From Antedon mediterranea (lineage: Eukaryota; Echinodermata; Crinoidea; Comatulida; Antedonidae): a stretch of DNA of 60,000 nucleotides. The stretch lies in NCBI RefSeq assembly GCF_964355755.1, contig NC_092678.1, forward strand, positions 2,691,922-2,751,921, given 5' to 3'. Both the position numbers and the translations under genes were made by a program. The notes beneath the pieces are model-generated. The model made no database searches and was not told the origin of the DNA. It was given only the letters and a program-made list of their open reading frames with translations. Of the stretch, positions 1-9,990 are shown piece after piece (the stretch's first letter is position 1; the number at the start of each line of letters is the position of its first letter).

Positions 1-6
1 ATTGTG

Positions 7-1069
7 GGGTGTCACGAAACCTAAGATCACGAAAGCTAAGACCCCCTAAGACCTAAGATCACGAAAGCTAAGACCCAAGACCTAAGATTACAAATTCTAA
101 AGATATACTACAGCTTAAAAACAATACTTGTTTATCCATACATAATTTTAAACACAGTAGGTTTCATTTATTACCATAAATATAATTTAATACCACCGCA
201 AAACATAGATAAACTCACATTATTTTCGCCCGTTGAGTAAATGTATATTTTTTCTTTACAACAAACAAACTTGACGGGTTGTTTGTTTGTATATATTTAC
301 TCCATTGTGTTGGTTCAGAGGATGTTTTTCTTACGCACCTGCCTTTCTTGTATTTTGACTCCAAATTTGTTGACTAACTTTATCCTGAACACCACACTTT
401 AAAATTAGGACTTATAAAGTACTTTCAGAAGGAGAAACACATAATAACAAATAAATAAATCCTTTAAATTTATGATTTTACAGATGTGTTTCTTTGTATA
501 CTGTAATGTAACTCCTCGAGCTCCCCATGCTCAATGTTTTTGTTTCTATGGAGCGCCAAAAGAGCAACAATAATAGTACAAGTATAAAAACAGAAAGAAA
601 ACGAAACAAAAAAACTTCATCATCATGATTTTTTAATTAAAATTTATTTGCCAGTATTTATTTCCTCGTACTTGCATGATTATACTATTATCATTACAAT
701 TTTAATTTTACATTGTTCCATCCACACTGTAGATGGACTCCACAGAGTTTTCAGCCCTCTATATAATTTTTGCTCTTTTGACGTTCCATATAAACAAAAA
801 CATTTACTGTACTGTAGGCTAGTCATTTTGTGTGCGAGAAAAACGTCTGTAAAATCATCAATTTAAAAATGTATTTGTTACTTTTTATGTGATTCTTTTT
901 CATGAAAGTGCCAATTCTAAGGTGTGGTATTCAGAATAAATGTTGGGAGTTAAAATACAAGGCAGGTGCGAAAGATAAATATTTGTAATCTTAGGTCTTG
1001 GGTCTTAGCTTTCGTGATCTTAGGTCTGAGGGGGTCTTAGCTTTCGTGGTCTTAGGTTTCGTGACACCC
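7..1069 (+). mobile_element. Foldback DNA transposon, copy 1 (non-autonomous)
   Basis: The ends are inverted repeats beginning GGGTGTCACGAAA and ending TTTCGTGACACCC. Each end carries a subterminal array of CACGAAAGCTAAGA units mixed with CCTAAGACCTAAGA. The bases after the right end (1070-1079) read TACAATTGTG. The six bases before the left end (1-6, ATTGTG) match its last six, so a 10-bp target duplication is likely, with four bases lying outside the window. Homology between the two arms continues far inward: both contain the word CGCACCTGCC, a shared stretch reading AAAATCATCAATTTAAA, and the word CAATGTTTTTGTTTCTATGG or its counterpart. The left arm has about 230 extra bases. No transposase-like frame is visible. 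The long arms and 10-bp duplication resemble Mutator-like or foldback elements, but the superfamily is inference. Confidence 0.85.
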
Positions 1070-1914
1070 TACAATTGTGTGTGTGTCTTGGTAACAATAG
1101 ACCTTTTGTAAGTTTCTTTATAAATTGGATGAAGGTTCCTTTATTTATGTAAACAAAGAAGGTGTTATCTAAGATAAATTTCGAAGACCTTTACTGATAC
1201 ATTAAATAAATAGAATCTGTGGGCTGTCTTTTAGCATAGACAGCATTTATTAGGTAGACCCAAATACTCGTCAAATCTAGTAACCCCAAACTTTACCCTC
1301 CCCAATCAGATAAACCCATAAAACCCATAATACTTGTTCATATTTAAAAAAAAAACCTTTGTTGAATAAACAAAAAGTTTGCGATTGGTGGTTTTTCTCT
1401 AAGTGCTGTATTTGTTATTTAAAAATAGATGGAATTCTAAGAGTCAATGCTGTAAAAACCCTGGTAAGATATTAAGTATACAGAGATTTTAAACACAATA
1501 GATTTACTACCCAGTTTGACTTGAATAGACGTCAGGAATTGTAGATAGGTTAATTGTAGTGGTTTATGAAATGATCCTACGTAACATAGTAAAACCAGTC
1601 AATAGTAACGAGGGGTTTAACTTTTTAGAATACAAACAAATTAAAAAGCTTTTATTGGTCTTGTTTATCAACAAAACAAAAAGAGCAAAAAGTATAGGTG
1701 ATAATATCTAGCTACCAGTGGGTTATTACATGATTTCTTGGTTGCTTTTTTAATGTTCAAGGAAAAAAAATTGTCATCAGGCCTACAGTAGTGTCATCAT
1801 ACACATAAGGTGCTGTATTTACTGAATGATCCTATGGTACTTGCCAAATATTGTCGTATGCACCTATAACTCATCTCTTCCACTTTCACCTAAGCCTACA
1901 CTACACAATATGGT
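1070..1914. other. Non-coding spacer between the two foldback elements
   Basis: AT-rich DNA with short homopolymer runs. I see no open frame with protein-like composition and no recognisable repeat in it. Confidence 0.6.
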
Positions 1915-1924
1915 AACTTTACAA

Positions 1925-3010
1925 GGGTGTCACGAAAGCTCAGACCACGAAAGCTCAGACCCCCTAAGACCTAAGATCACGAAAGCTAAGACCCAACACC
2001 TAAGATTACAAATATTTACCTTTCGCACCTGCCTTGTATTTTAACTCCCAACATTTATTCTGAATACCACACCTTAGAATTGGCACTTTCATGAAAAAGA
2101 ATCACATAAAAAGTAACAAATACATTTTTAAATTGATGATTTTACAGACGTTTTTCTCGCACACAAAATGACTAGCCTACAGTACAGTAGGCCTACCCCA
2201 TGGGCCATGTTCAATGTTTTTGTTTCTATGGAACGTCAAAAGAGCAAAAATTATATAGAGGGCTGAAAACTCTGTGGAGTCCATCTACAGTGTGGATGGA
2301 ACAATGTAAAATTAAAATTGTAATGATAATAGTATAATCATGCAAGTACGAAGAAATAAATACTGGCAAATAAATTTTAATTTAAAAATCATGATAAGTT
2401 TTTTTGTTTCGTTTTCTTTCTGTTTTTATACTTGTACTATTATTGTTGCTCTTTTGGCGCTCCATAGAAACAAAAACATTGAGCATGGGGAGCTCGAGGA
2501 GTTACATTGTCATTACAGTATACAAAGAAACACATCTGTAAAATCATCAATTTAAAGGATTTATTTATTTGTTATTATGTGTTTCTCCTTCTGAAAGTAC
2601 TTATAAGTCCTAATTTTAAAGTGTGGTGTTCAGGATAAAGTTAGTCAACAAATTTGGAGTCAAAATACAAGAAAGGCAGGTGCGTAAGAAAAACATCCTC
2701 TGAACCAACACAATGGAGTAAATATATACCAACAAACAACCCGTCAAGTTTGTTTGTTGTAAAGAAAAAATATACATTTACTCAACGGGCGAAAATAATG
2801 TGAGTTTATCTATGTTTTGCGGTAGTATTAAATTATATTTATGGTAATAAATGAAACCTACTGTGTTTAAAATTATGTATGGATAAACAAGTATTGTTTT
2901 TAAGCTGTAGTATATCTTAGTATTTGTAATCTTAGGTGTTGGGTCTTAGCTTTCGTGATCTTAGGTCTTAGGGGGTCTTAGCTTTCGTGGTCTGAGCTTT
3001 CGTGACACCC
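1925..3010 (-). mobile_element. Foldback DNA transposon, copy 2 (inverted relative to copy 1)
   Basis: This is a 1086-bp element with the same GGGTGTCACGAAAG and CTTTCGTGACACCC ends, flanked by the exact 10-bp duplication AACTTTACAA at 1915-1924 and 3011-3020. Its reverse complement reads almost the same as copy 1 along the whole length, including the ~230-bp stretch present in only one arm, so the two copies lie in opposite orientation. The target duplications differ from copy 1, so these are separate insertions rather than one inversion. No intact transposase is visible. Short frames at 2340-2555 and at the matching place in copy 1 look like chance. Confidence 0.88.
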
Positions 3011-3039
3011 AACTTTACAACTTACAATTTACCTGATCA

Positions 3040-3100
3040 GAACTGGAATTGAACTCACACCTCTCAAAAGTAAGAGTTTTAGCCACCAACTAATTTTTCA
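3040..3100 (-). repeat. tRNA-like SINE head, fragment
   Basis: On the - strand a B-box-like GAGTTCAATTCCAG follows an A-box-like TTAGTTGGTGG at tRNA spacing. It is the remnant of a tRNA-derived SINE, not a functional tRNA gene: no cloverleaf with a proper acceptor stem is apparent. The right copy of the foldback target duplication lies just to its left. Confidence 0.5.
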
Positions 3101-3485
3101 AATAATAAGTATGGATATAGGTTTTACAATTTGCTAAAAAAAATACTTAAATTGCAATTTTGACAGTTTTTATTTGAAATTTGTCCAGCAAAATGTCACG
3201 CTTTAGTTATAACGTAATTCCAGCAATTACTATTTTTTAATTTGTTGGTAAAAAAGGCCTTGTACAAGTGCAATGATTAGTTTGCATTGCATAGATTTGT
3301 TCTTTGTTTGCGTTTGTTAGTGGGTGGGCGAGTGAAAGTTTTCAAGGGCAATTTTAACACCAATTTTCATTTTATTACTATTCCACATTCCTTTTATTTT
3401 AATCAATTTTAAAATTTTAATGAAAGAAATGTTTTCTTAATGAACTAGGACAATTTTCATCCTCATCATCTTCCTTCAAAAAAAA

Positions 3486-3581
3486 GTTCCCAAATATGGT
3501 AGTGATATGCCCAAATATGTTATATGGGTACATCACATTTTTGTCACATAGTCATAATAGTTTGATAGTGTAGAATGAGCT
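3486..3581. mobile_element. TCTGTCTACACTATC MITE, right-hand fragment
   Basis: It contains the family words CCAAATATGGTAGTGATATG, GGGTACATCACATTTTTGTC and TTTGATAGTGTAGA in the same order as the full copies (for example 46528-46663). The left terminal repeat is missing. Confidence 0.7.
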
Positions 3582-3587
3582 AAAAGC

Positions 3588-3755
3588 TGTCACCAGATAG
3601 CCCTTATTCGTCTGTCCACATCAGCATTGATTGACATACTGCTGTAACCAGTGCATTGGGGTAACCCTACTCTTTCTGAAAATACACTGGTTTCTTCAAA
3701 GTACATGTGCCAGATGTGTACACTGGATCTACAGTTTCGTTATAAATTGTTACTG
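3588..3755 (-). repeat. tRNA-Leu-like SINE family, old body copy
   Basis: Read on the - strand it shares an ordered set of words with the SINE bodies at 13555-14165 and 49551-49735: ATCCAGTGTACAC, GTACTTTGAAGAAACCAG, GGGTTACCCC and GGACAGACGAAT. The tRNA-like head is not recognisable. Divergence is high, so this is an old copy. Confidence 0.55.
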
Positions 3756-4968
3756 TTATGTAACTTTGGTGTAAAACAGTAATGTAATGTTTTATTGGGA
3801 AGTTCATATGTAAACTATGTAATTTACATGTTACAAATCTCTGTGTTTCAGCGAAGTTCAAGATGTTTCTTCTCTAGCTTTGTGTTAATAGATTAGAAAA
3901 TACTCTAGGCACTCATTAAGGTTTTAACCTGCCTGTTTAATTGAGTTTAACAAGCTTCTCGGGGGAATTGTGACATTTTAAATGAATTTTAAAGCATGTT
4001 TCGTGACATTTCGCTGGACTTTTAAAATGGTACCAGATGCTGCTGCTGCCAGGCAGTAGCATTATGTACATTATTAAATACAAACAATGTTGTGTTTACA
4101 TTTCTTGTACATTAGGGTCTGTTTCTGCTGCATAGCACCGAATAAACGATTATATAAAAAATTAAATTTTTATATCGTCTGCATTTCTGCTCAATTTTTG
4201 CTCCAATTATAATTTAGATTATTGGGTGGTCAAATTACCCAAAATGCAATTGGTCCTGGTGGTTAATTCAAACATTGCAGTGTAGTTGACATGAGGTCAG
4301 CAGCTGTCAATCAAATAATTTTTATGCAGCAGAAACAGGACCATTAGTATACATTCCACTTCAGTGTTAACTTAAAAATTGTATTGTACTTGTACAGTAG
4401 ATTGAACTATTCATGTCGTATTAATGATTTGGTGATTTTCGTTAATAAATAAATATTATAACATGGGTTCAAGGATGTAGCCATGCCGAAATGAGTCACG
4501 TGTGTGCGCTCTTTATTTTTTCACTATCATGTATGGAGTGCAAAAATATTATATTTGTTTAATAATATATAGTCATAGTTTTCGTAACAAAGAAAAGTCA
4601 CCTTTCTAAATTAAGGCATTACTCATTACAAAAAGTCGACAGTGGCGTTACCTCTCGGAAATTAAAGTTTTTACGATTCAATTTTGAGATTTCAGTCCGT
4701 GTAAGACAATGCTCACAAGATTAAGCCACGTGTAATTTGATGTTAATTGGTGCTAATTTGTCGCTAATTTGTCATTAATTTCAGAATCTCCACCGACAAA
4801 TTAATGACGTGTTCATCAGGTGAGATATGCCAACGGCAACATTAAGATTAAAAATTACAAGTTAATTTGTCTGCAAATTGATACAAAGTGTAGGAAGTAT
4901 ATGTTTTCATTTTTTTCTTGTTAACATTAACTACTGTAAATAGTAATATTACAATTTAAGTTGACTTA
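3756..4968. other. Unique AT-rich non-coding DNA
   Basis: No gene or known repeat is visible. Around 4750-4810 three close copies of GCTAATTTGTC-like words and a short dyad (GTCATTAATTT with AAATTAATGAC) suggest a decayed small element. Confidence 0.5.
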
Positions 4969-5104
4969 AGCTCTGTCTACACTATCAATTCAAACTAGTG
5001 TGATGTGCCCAAATAGTGTAGTATGCCTAAATATGGTAGTGATATGAGGTCATAGTATTCATCACATTTTGTTTCACATAAAGTTTGATAATGTAGACAG
5101 AGCT
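4969..5104. mobile_element. TCTGTCTACACTATC MITE, full copy
   Basis: Terminal inverted repeats AGCTCTGTCTAC and GTAGACAGAGCT bound a palindromic core with GTGATGTGCCCAAAT and TATTCATCACATTTTG. TA lies immediately outside the left end and one base beyond the right end, which fits a Tc1/mariner-type TA target. The whole element could fold into one hairpin. It has no coding capacity. Confidence 0.85.
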
Positions 5105-5133
5105 TTATTTATCCCTCCTTTGGATCCCTATTT

Positions 5134-5350
5134 AGGAGACACCACTTTTAAGGGGACACCACTTTTAAGGGGACACCACTTTTAAGGGGACACCACTTTT
5201 AAGGGGACACCACTTTTAAGGTGACACCGCTTTTAAGGGGACCGGGACCCCACTTTTAAGGGGACACCACTTTTAAGGGGACACCACTTTTAAGGGTACA
5301 CCACTTTTAAGGGGACACCACTTTTAAGGGGACACCACTTTTAAGGGGAC
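5134..5350. repeat. 17-bp minisatellite, about 13 copies
   Basis: The unit is GGGGACACCACTTTTAA repeated head to tail with few changes. One unit near 5222-5250 is disturbed (GGTGACACCGC and GGGACCGGGACCCCAC). The near-uniform units indicate recent homogenisation. Confidence 0.95.
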
Positions 5351-5592
5351 AGTTGTAAAATGAATGAGGAACGTATGTTTTAAACTAACCCCTACTGTAT
5401 TAAGGGGAACTTTATTGGGTACTGAAGGGGTTCTACTTAGCAAGTTAAACCCTTGAATCATATCATGGAAGTTTACTTCCTTAAATCTACCCATGAAAGT
5501 TTAAAGTTCAAAGCTGAGGTAAAAAGGGGCTACCAAAAGGTGAAAGAAAACTGGGTTGAAATTTTTTAAAGTAGATCAGGTCACATGTCATC

Positions 5593-6272
5593 TTAAGATC
5601 ATGAACTGTAATTCAATTACAATATCTGGATTAATTAATGAATATTTATTATTAAAATTGTTTATTATTATTCATTAGATTAATATTTGGAATACATTTA
5701 TAAGTAACATTCAGTATTTAATTCACTAAATCTAGTGTAAAGCTGGGATATTAAAATATTCATTTGCATGTTAAGGTTTAATACACTTAACATTCAATAT
5801 TAATTTTAATATAAAGTTCATTTATGTTTTTAACAGTTATAACTTTATCATGTACTTAACACTTACTGAGAGAGGCAACCATTCAATAGATAAAGTCATC
5901 TTGTTTTTCCCCGATCCATTACCTAAGATCATGAACTCTAATTAAATTACAATATCCGGATTAATTAATTAATATTTATGATTAAAATTGTTTATTATTA
6001 TTCATTATAGATTTAAGTACATGTTTAATACATAAAGTAACATTCAATATTTAATTTACTAAATCTAGTGTAAAGCTGGGATAATTAAATATTTATAAAT
6101 ATTTTACAAAATGATTGTTGGTTATTTAATCATTGTGATTATCTAGGTCAGTGTTTCCATGTAAAGGTTTAATACACTTAACATTCAATATTAATTTTAC
6201 TGTTTTTTTTTCAAGTTCTTATACGTACTTAATAGTGGTTGAACCTAATTATGTACTTAACGGGGACTTAAC

Positions 6273-6311
<39 letters not shown>

Positions 6312-6327
6312 AGGTCAACCATTCAGA
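5593..6327. repeat. Local tandem duplication, ~330-bp unit, two diverged copies
   Basis: Copy 1 (about 5593-5890) and copy 2 (about 5925-6327) share in the same order AAGATCATGAACT, AATTACAATATC, GGATTAATTAAT, ACTAAATCTAGTGTAAAGC and TTTAATACACTTAACATTC, and both end near CAACCATTCA. Copy 2 holds small insertions and an expanded (AG)n tract where copy 1 has only GAGAGAGG. No coding capacity is seen. Confidence 0.85.
6275..6308. repeat. (AG)n microsatellite
   Basis: An uninterrupted AG dinucleotide run of about 34 bp inside the second copy of the local duplication. A short frame through it gives an Arg-Glu repeat that is an artefact of the dinucleotide. Confidence 0.97.
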
Positions 6328-7380
6328 AATCTTAACGATAATTTTGTTGATAGCTACTGTAATCATCAGTATTATATAGGGATATTTTACCTGAATAATT
6401 CTGGTGTCATGTGGCTGAATTTTAGGACCACAAATTTAGCTTTTTAAAAAGTTTTAAAGGAGTTTGGAGTACTGTAGAGTGGGAGACTCTTAGTCTTAAA
6501 TTCATTTTATTTTAAAGTATTAAATGCTATTTAATGTTTCTTTAAGTGCCTGCATTTTTAAACGGTAGGTTTCATTTCGGAAACTGCGCTCATGTTGTCA
6601 GGATGCGAGCAATTATAAATAGCTGATTATGTATTAACTAGCGGCAATATGTGCCAGTATAAGGGAAGTAAACATCTAAAAATATTAAGTCTGATAATTA
6701 TTAATAATCCAACAACATTGAATAAAATCTCCCTCTTTGTAAATATAACTCATGCCATGTTGACTTTGGTCTAACCCACTTGGTGAGAGCTAACAACAAA
6801 ACTGTGTAGATCTTTGTGCTATAAAAAGTTTTCCAATTCTTAAGTCAAGGTATTTTGATTTATAAATTGTGTAGGGTCATCTTTCAAGTAACAGATTTCC
6901 TAGTTGTTTGCTTGAGTTATCAAATTTTCTCCTGGACTGGTATTTTGAAAAGTTATTTTTGTAGTTGTAAACAATTGTGGAAATAAAAAACTCCAAAAAA
7001 AACATATAAAAAAACTATAATATAAATCAATCAAAACTGTTTATTCCTTTTATATAGTCAGCAAAAGCTAGTGCATTGATGATGCATCCTATACGTGTGC
7101 CACAATTAACCATCACTCACAATTAAATATGACACAGTATAAAAAGTATACTTGTGGTTGGACACAGGATGTTGTAGATAATTGTACATAAGCAGTTGGT
7201 GTAACTTACCTTGTATTATTCAATGATAAAGGAAGTATTCAGGCTAGTATTAAATTGGCTTGTAGCTCTTAATATTGGCAAATTAAATTATCTATCTAGT
7301 ATTACAATACTCTGGGATAGCAATCAAGGAGGTTGTGTTTACACTTGCGTTACAAGCGACAGCCCTGACAATTCATTTAC
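6328..7380. other. Non-coding DNA downstream of the candidate - strand exon
   Basis: AT-rich with no clear gene. A good - strand donor sequence (ACAAG then GTAAGT, near 7203-7211) is present, but the bases upstream of it on that strand have no convincing acceptor and stop codons in two frames. Confidence 0.45.
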
Positions 7381-7545
7381 CTTATTTTCTCAAGCCATTG
7401 GTCATAGTTCACTGCATAAGCCGGCCCAAATCTAAAAGCTGCTCCTGGATTCACGTAGAGAGGTGGTCCAGTTCTGAATTTCAGGATCAGCGTAGTGTTA
7501 TCGATTGCATGTGTAAGTAGGTCAAAGTATCTTGTTAGGGATGTC
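7381..7545 (-). CDS. Candidate internal exon of an unidentified gene
   Basis: Read on the - strand, a pyrimidine-rich acceptor (CCATCCCATTTCAG) is followed by 165 bp that stay open, then AATAAG and the donor GTAAAT. This is the same donor type as the first dystroglycan coding intron. The frame starts with one base completing a codon and ends with two bases of a codon, so the exon is symmetric (phase 2/2). The 54 whole codons read as ordinary protein, including LTRYFDLLTHAIDNTTLILK, then a GPPLYVNPG turn-like stretch, AFRFGPAY and YDQWLEKI, with one N-glycosylation sequon (NTT). G+C is higher than in the flanks. I do not recognise the protein. No partner exon was found with confidence on either side, so this could be one exon of a gene with long introns, a processed fragment, or chance. 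The isolated position is the main doubt. Confidence 0.5.
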
Positions 7546-7599
7546 CTGAAATGGGATGGCTGTAGTTTTAAACATAATTCCTCCTTGTTCGTGAGAAAG

Positions 7600-7703
7600 T
7601 GTCCTCTTAATAGAGGTGTCCCCCTGAATAGGAGTGTCACCATGACTAGAGTGTCTCCTGAATAGAGGGGTCCCTTGAATAAAGGGGGTCCCTTGAGTAG
7701 AGT
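7600..7703. repeat. Degenerate GTGTCC-CTGAATAG minisatellite
   Basis: Five or six imperfect units of about 17-21 bp built on GTGTCCCCCTGAATAGGA. The theme resembles the reverse complement of the 17-bp array at 5134-5350 and the short array at 45034-45106. Confidence 0.7.
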
Positions 7704-9699
7704 CTACTGTAGGCTCTGTGGAAGAAAAATATTTGTGGGAGGGTGGACGACCTAGAAAGTGGGTCTTCCGTGGAGACTACAAACCTTTAGTATCTCACAG
7801 CATGGAAGTTATTGTACTTCATGTTTTATAGTATACAGTGCAGAGTTTTTCTTGGGTTGGGACTGAATTTTAATTTGCATAGGTGGAACTATTAAGGGTC
7901 GGGTCAGTGACCTTGAAGGTGTGTCACTCTTTTTCTCCTTACAAAAACTTAGCTATCTCTGTTGTAACCCCTTCCTTTGTAACCTTTAAGATGTGTTGCT
8001 ACTGCCAGTCCTGATTTATGTTACAGCTGCTGGCTGAGGTACTGTACACTCATCATAATGGTATTACCACACAAGCCATATGACTGTAAATTACTTATTA
8101 TATAATTATCACATTCTGTCTGTAATAATTTATTTAATATTCAATGTTTAGTTTGTATGTTGCTTGTGTCATGACTAGGTTCTGTACCACACCACTAACT
8201 TTGAGTATTAAATTGATGGAATATAACATTTTCTGTAGCATGTTCTTCCATGGGGTCATCTCATGTGCTTGGTTGCCACTTATAGGCACCCTTTTTGGCA
8301 ACAGGAAACATCATTCTTTATAGAACCTATGATGAATACCCATTGGTTTCTTGTTACATTTGTAGTACCCATCATAGCTTTTTTCCAGTTTCTAATAATG
8401 GCAAGCCAAGTCTGCCAAAATTAATCGAATTGTAATATCCACACCATGGTCATATCCTTCAGTAACATTGCTTTGCCAATCTGGTTGAACGATTGTGAAA
8501 TACTACTTTTTTTACAAATATCTGATATTATAGAAATTTGTAAAGAGCAATAAAAGTCATCTGCAGTAATTCTATGCAGTCACGCAACGAGTGCTGGTTC
8601 TATTGTTTGTTGTTTGCAAACAATATAGCTGTTTGTTTTGTATTGTAAGTGCTATTGTAAAATGATTATTATTCTAAATTAGCACAGTAAACAGTATGTG
8701 TATAGGAATGATTTTTACTACCCGTTCTGCTAGCCAAAAATTGCCAGTTATAACCTTAAAAGTCCTACTACAAGCCACGTAGAAGGGACTAGACTTAGCC
8801 CCATCAGCTACTGTCTAAGGTATGGTTATTAAATATTTTTTATTAAGCCGGATAGCATAAGGTGTGGCCTAAAGAATGGTTAAGTATTTAATGATTTTAA
8901 TCAAGTATGTATGGGTGTGCCTAACAGACAGATTCCAATCTAACACTCGGATAAGATGAACTGTGTGACATTCGTGATCCATCACCCTCACAATACCAAT
9001 CTTGATCCATTAGTCTCAATCCCAGATTAGGCACCATGAACTCTCATTATCATCTCTCAATAGGTGTCTGTCTATTTTTGATCCAGCATTTTCAATTTAT
9101 AGCGAAATTTGGGGATTTTCGCGACGCTCCTTTAGGCAGTCATATTCAAGGGAACGGAAGCATTAGGAAACAGTTACCATGGGGTAGCTTGTAGTTTACT
9201 ACGACTGAAAAAATGGGTAATTGGAAACTCGGACTGAGCACAACCTCAAGAACGTCTGAGAAAAGAGAGTCTATGAAAACATTTGCTGATAAATATTGAG
9301 ATTTCTTGTTAAACATGCATTTGGTACATAGGATCGTTGGTAATAATTTATCAATATGAATTTCAGTATGTGGGTTTAACATTTGATTATTATGATATCA
9401 CAGATTATAGAATTTGACAATCACAGAATATGAATTATTCAGAAGATATTTAAAATAATGCTAAATTATTCAAGATAATCAAAGTCCAATTCCTGAGCTT
9501 ATTATGGAATTTGTTTACATAAATAAATTTATTATTATGACACAGCTTTACTATAACGTAAATTTATCCTACAGTATTAATTTTAATATTTTATTTTGTC
9601 ATGTCATGAAATGATGTGTGGTAATAGTTGCTAGTGTTTCTTTACTTTATTACTATACTATGATTAACTTTAGAAATTTTATGTTATTGTTCTACAGTA
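7704..9699. other. Non-coding DNA, no gene recognised
   Basis: No convincing exon or repeat family member is seen. A - strand acceptor-like site (CCATTTTTTCAG, near 9205-9216) is followed closely by a GTAACT donor-like site, leaving only about 27 bp, too little to call. Confidence 0.45.
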
Positions 9700-9990
9700 G
9701 TAATTACATGCAGCGTTGCGGAGACGATTCGTTAGGACACTTGTGTACAATGCAGAAAGACCCGGGTCCAATTCATTATAATTCAGAATAACTCGCAGTC
9801 AACTCTGCAGCTGTAAATGAGTACCTGGTTGAAAATACTAGGGAGGATAATGTGGCCTGGAAATGAGCTCCTAACAGCTCATTCCTGGCATTCAGAAAGA
9901 ATATGGGAGTGACTAACCATTAACTTTGACAAATGCAAACCTGCTAATGAATTTGGGATAGGCCTCTCCCTGGTGGTTTAACCCATTTTC
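9700..9990 (+). repeat. SINE with conserved core, copy A
   Basis: A degenerate tRNA-like head has a B-box-like CCCGGGTCCAATTC. It is followed by a core containing GCAGCTGTAAATGAGTACCT and CTAGGGAGGATAATG. The same core, in the same order, occurs in reverse at 40725-40885 behind a different tRNA-like head. RNA polymerase III SINEs of this layout are common in invertebrates. I cannot name the family. Confidence 0.7.

Noticed and set aside
648-2555. Open frames of about 72 codons in each foldback element
   Set aside because: They lie within the non-coding loop and arms, have AT-driven composition and no transposase motif.
6151-6447. 98-codon frame with an Arg-Glu repeat
   Set aside because: It is created by the (AG)n microsatellite; no real protein sequence on either side.
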